DNA of 5,771 bases from contig JALVXW010000336.1 of the NCBI GenBank assembly GCA_027038155.1, forward strand, positions 1-5,771. Direction: 5' to 3'. The notes under the pieces were generated by a model that saw only the letters and a program-made list of their open reading frames with translations, did no database searches and was not told where the DNA came from. This document shows positions 4,497-5,771 of the stretch, in pieces (the stretch's first letter is position 1; each line of letters starts with the position of its first letter). The translations under genes and the position numbers were made by a program. Source of the stretch: Sulfurovum sp. GTDB taxonomy: Bacteria > Campylobacterota > Campylobacteria > Campylobacterales > Sulfurovaceae.

Positions 4497-4982
4497 ATGA
4501 GAATTTTAAAAATATTGGGAGCAATGATTGTTTTGGCAATAATGCTAATGGGTGTTATATGGGGTGTTAAATTTATAATGAACTCTGTAGGGTCCGCACA
4601 TAGTGACCTTGATAAAAAAGTAATAAAACCTACCTTAGAGGCTATTGGCAACTATCTTGCAACACATGATATACCACGAAAACTGAATGATATTCCTAAT
4701 TTACCGTATGAATTGGAAAAATGTTCAGTAGATATCGCATATAAAAAAATGGAGAACAATACACTAAAGACATCAAGTGTAGCAGATGCTACAAATATCA
4801 TTAAAATTGAAACCTGTAGTTTGTGGAATAAAAAAATTAGCCTGGTTGCCACAGAAAGAAGCTCACTTGTTCATCAAGATGAGAGATACACGATTGAGAT
4901 GAAAAACAATTTATCCAAAACAACATCTCATCTCTCTTTAAAAAAAGAGGGAGATCATTTTGTAGCAGACTCCTCTCTGTAA
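4497..4982 (+). CDS. Single-span membrane-anchored protein of unknown function
   Basis: A 161-residue protein with a short basic start (MRILK) and one hydrophobic segment at about residues 6-29 (ILGAMIVLAIMLMGVIWGVKF). A roughly 130-residue polar domain follows, probably on the periplasmic side. The first part of that domain (KPTLEAIGNYLATHDIPRKL, then NDIPNLPYELEKC) is reminiscent of the region after the N-terminal helix of pilin-like proteins, but no prepilin peptidase site (G before FxxxE) is seen. C76 and C107 could form a disulfide. The rest is beta-rich (ISLVATERS, YTIEMKNN, LSLKKEGDHF). I do not recognise the family. The start is well supported by AAGAGG 6 nt upstream. The gene converges on the L,D-transpeptidase gene with a 10-bp gap. 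Confidence 0.7.
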   Translation: MRILKILGAMIVLAIMLMGVIWGVKFIMNSVGSAHSDLDKKVIKPTLEAIGNYLATHDIPRKLNDIPNLPYELEKCSVDIAYKKMENNTLKTSSVADATNIIKIETCSLWNKKISLVATERSSLVHQDERYTIEMKNNLSKTTSHLSLKKEGDHFVADSSL

Positions 4983-4987
4983 GAGAG
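4973..4987. other. Small hairpin at the convergent gene ends
   Basis: CTCTCT-GTA-AGAGAG spans the TAA stop of the 161-aa gene. Neither strand has a T-run after it, so it is at best a weak bidirectional stop or a 3'-end stabiliser. Confidence 0.3.
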
Positions 4988-4992
4988 AATGG

Positions 4993-5771
4993 CTACTGAG
5001 AAATTGTTACAGATGTACCTTTGCGTACTTTTTTAAATATGGTTTTGGATACACTATAGGGCAAACGTATGCATCCGTTTGATCCAGCATAACGTTTGAC
5101 ATATTTGCTTGCATGAAGTCCTATGCCACTAGAGGTAAGACGCATCCAGTTTTTTAATGAAGCACCCACATAACGTGCAGATTTTCCTCTATATTTACGT
5201 CTATCTCCATGGTAAACTCTTTTATTTCCTCTATACATATCACCAAAAATAGTAGAGCGTTTGTCTGCTATTTTTTCTATAATTCTAAAATGCCCTTTGG
5301 GGGTACTCTGGTTTCTATATATCTTAGTATTAGGCTCCAATTTATGTTTCGCTCCGGTAGTACACGGAGAAGAGAGTGCTACTTTTCCATTAACAAGAAG
5401 TACAATACGCTGATCTGAAATATCTATTTTGAGTTTAGTATTTCTTCCATTGGCTTTGGCCAAAAGTTTTTTATCTTGAAAAACCGCAAAGCTCTTTTTG
5501 AGATTGACATGCTTTTTGAATGCACTGTAGGTTGCATAATGTTTTAAAGTTTTTTTGATTTTTTTGATTTTTTTATCTTTGGGAAACTTTATCTTTCTCG
5601 AAACTTTATCTAGTTTGACTTTTGTATTTTTGCCTACCCACCCGTCAGCATGTGCCAAATGATACTGTTTCTGAAAAGAGATAACCGCCTCTTTGGTCTT
5701 CTCTCCCCACTTTCCATCTACTTTTAATTTTCTTTTAAGATGGAGTTTTTTATTGAGTACAATTTGAAGAT
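4993..5771 (-). CDS. L,D-transpeptidase (YkuD) with N-terminal peptidoglycan-binding domain (partial)
   Basis: The frame is open to the right edge: 258 residues are visible and the true start lies outside. The first visible part, LQIVLNKKLHLKRKLKVDGK then WGEKTKEAVISFQKQY, is a PG_binding_1 domain ending in HADGWVGKNTK. A very basic linker follows (KKIKKIKKTLKHY), then the YkuD catalytic domain from about residue 113 (LKIDISDQRIVLLVNGKVA), with STPKGHFRI and the active-site block HASKYVKRYAGSNGCIRLPY carrying His219, Cys233 and Arg235 (visible numbering). Such enzymes act in the periplasm, making 3-3 crosslinks in peptidoglycan or attaching proteins to it; some relatives are L,D-carboxypeptidases. 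A TTG at 5658 could be mistaken for the start, but it would cut the binding domain in two. All catalytic residues are present. Confidence 0.9.
   Translation of the reverse strand, partial: LQIVLNKKLHLKRKLKVDGKWGEKTKEAVISFQKQYHLAHADGWVGKNTKVKLDKVSRKIKFPKDKKIKKIKKTLKHYATYSAFKKHVNLKKSFAVFQDKKLLAKANGRNTKLKIDISDQRIVLLVNGKVALSSPCTTGAKHKLEPNTKIYRNQSTPKGHFRIIEKIADKRSTIFGDMYRGNKRVYHGDRRKYRGKSARYVGASLKNWMRLTSSGIGLHASKYVKRYAGSNGCIRLPYSVSKTIFKKVRKGTSVTISQ

Noticed and set aside
4931..4954. Nine-pair hairpin (TCTCTCTTT/AAAGAGGGAGA) followed by TCATTTT as a terminator
   Set aside because: It lies inside the coding region of the 161-aa gene, needs two G-T pairs, and the T-run after it is short; a chance result of Lys/Glu codons is likely.
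5551..5577. Repeated TTTTTTGA tract as a simple-sequence (phase-variable) repeat
   Set aside because: It encodes the KKIKKIKK linker of the transpeptidase, with units only roughly repeated and short; ordinary lysine-rich coding explains it.

Overview
The window is AT-rich and looks chromosomal. The protein style (Lys/Ile/Asn-rich, with sigma-70 promoters that often have a recognisable -10 and a weak -35) suggests a member of the Campylobacterota, perhaps close to Sulfurovum or Sulfurimonas. That is inference from sequence style; no marker gene is present.

Layout. The left part runs on the minus strand. From right to left it holds a class I SAM-dependent methyltransferase (start 2441), a 64-aa unknown protein (1311-1117), a 59-aa unknown protein (839-660), a small DUF2892/YgaP-like membrane protein (526-338) and the first 69 codons of an MgtE-type magnesium transporter that leaves the window. 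The middle and right run on the plus strand: an HI0933/BaiN-like FAD flavoprotein (2470-3735, divergent from the methyltransferase with a 28-bp gap), a second, TehB-like SAM methyltransferase (3851-4432) and a single-span membrane-anchored protein of unknown function (4497-4982). This last gene converges on a minus-strand L,D-transpeptidase with an N-terminal peptidoglycan-binding domain, which runs off the right edge.

The most interesting signal is a pair of unrelated, non-autonomous inverted-repeat elements (MITE-like) in the two junctions of the small minus-strand cluster. Element A (851-1116, 266 bp) has long terminal inverted repeats flanked by TTAA and an interior that can fold into two arms at a three-way junction. 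Element B (1362-1522, 161 bp) has perfect 19-bp terminal repeats and a clean 5-bp target duplication (TCAAT). Removing both on paper restores a tight operon. The methyltransferase would end in TAA fused to the AAGGAG ribosome site of the 64-aa gene, and the 64-aa gene would stop 7 nt before the ATG of the 59-aa gene. Today element B supplies the methyltransferase's stop codon and last four residues. It also sits directly beside a consensus -35 box driving the 64-aa gene. Element A separates the 59-aa gene from the rest of the cluster.

The other genes look like ordinary housekeeping or envelope functions. No CRISPR array, tRNA, rRNA or transposase gene was seen.
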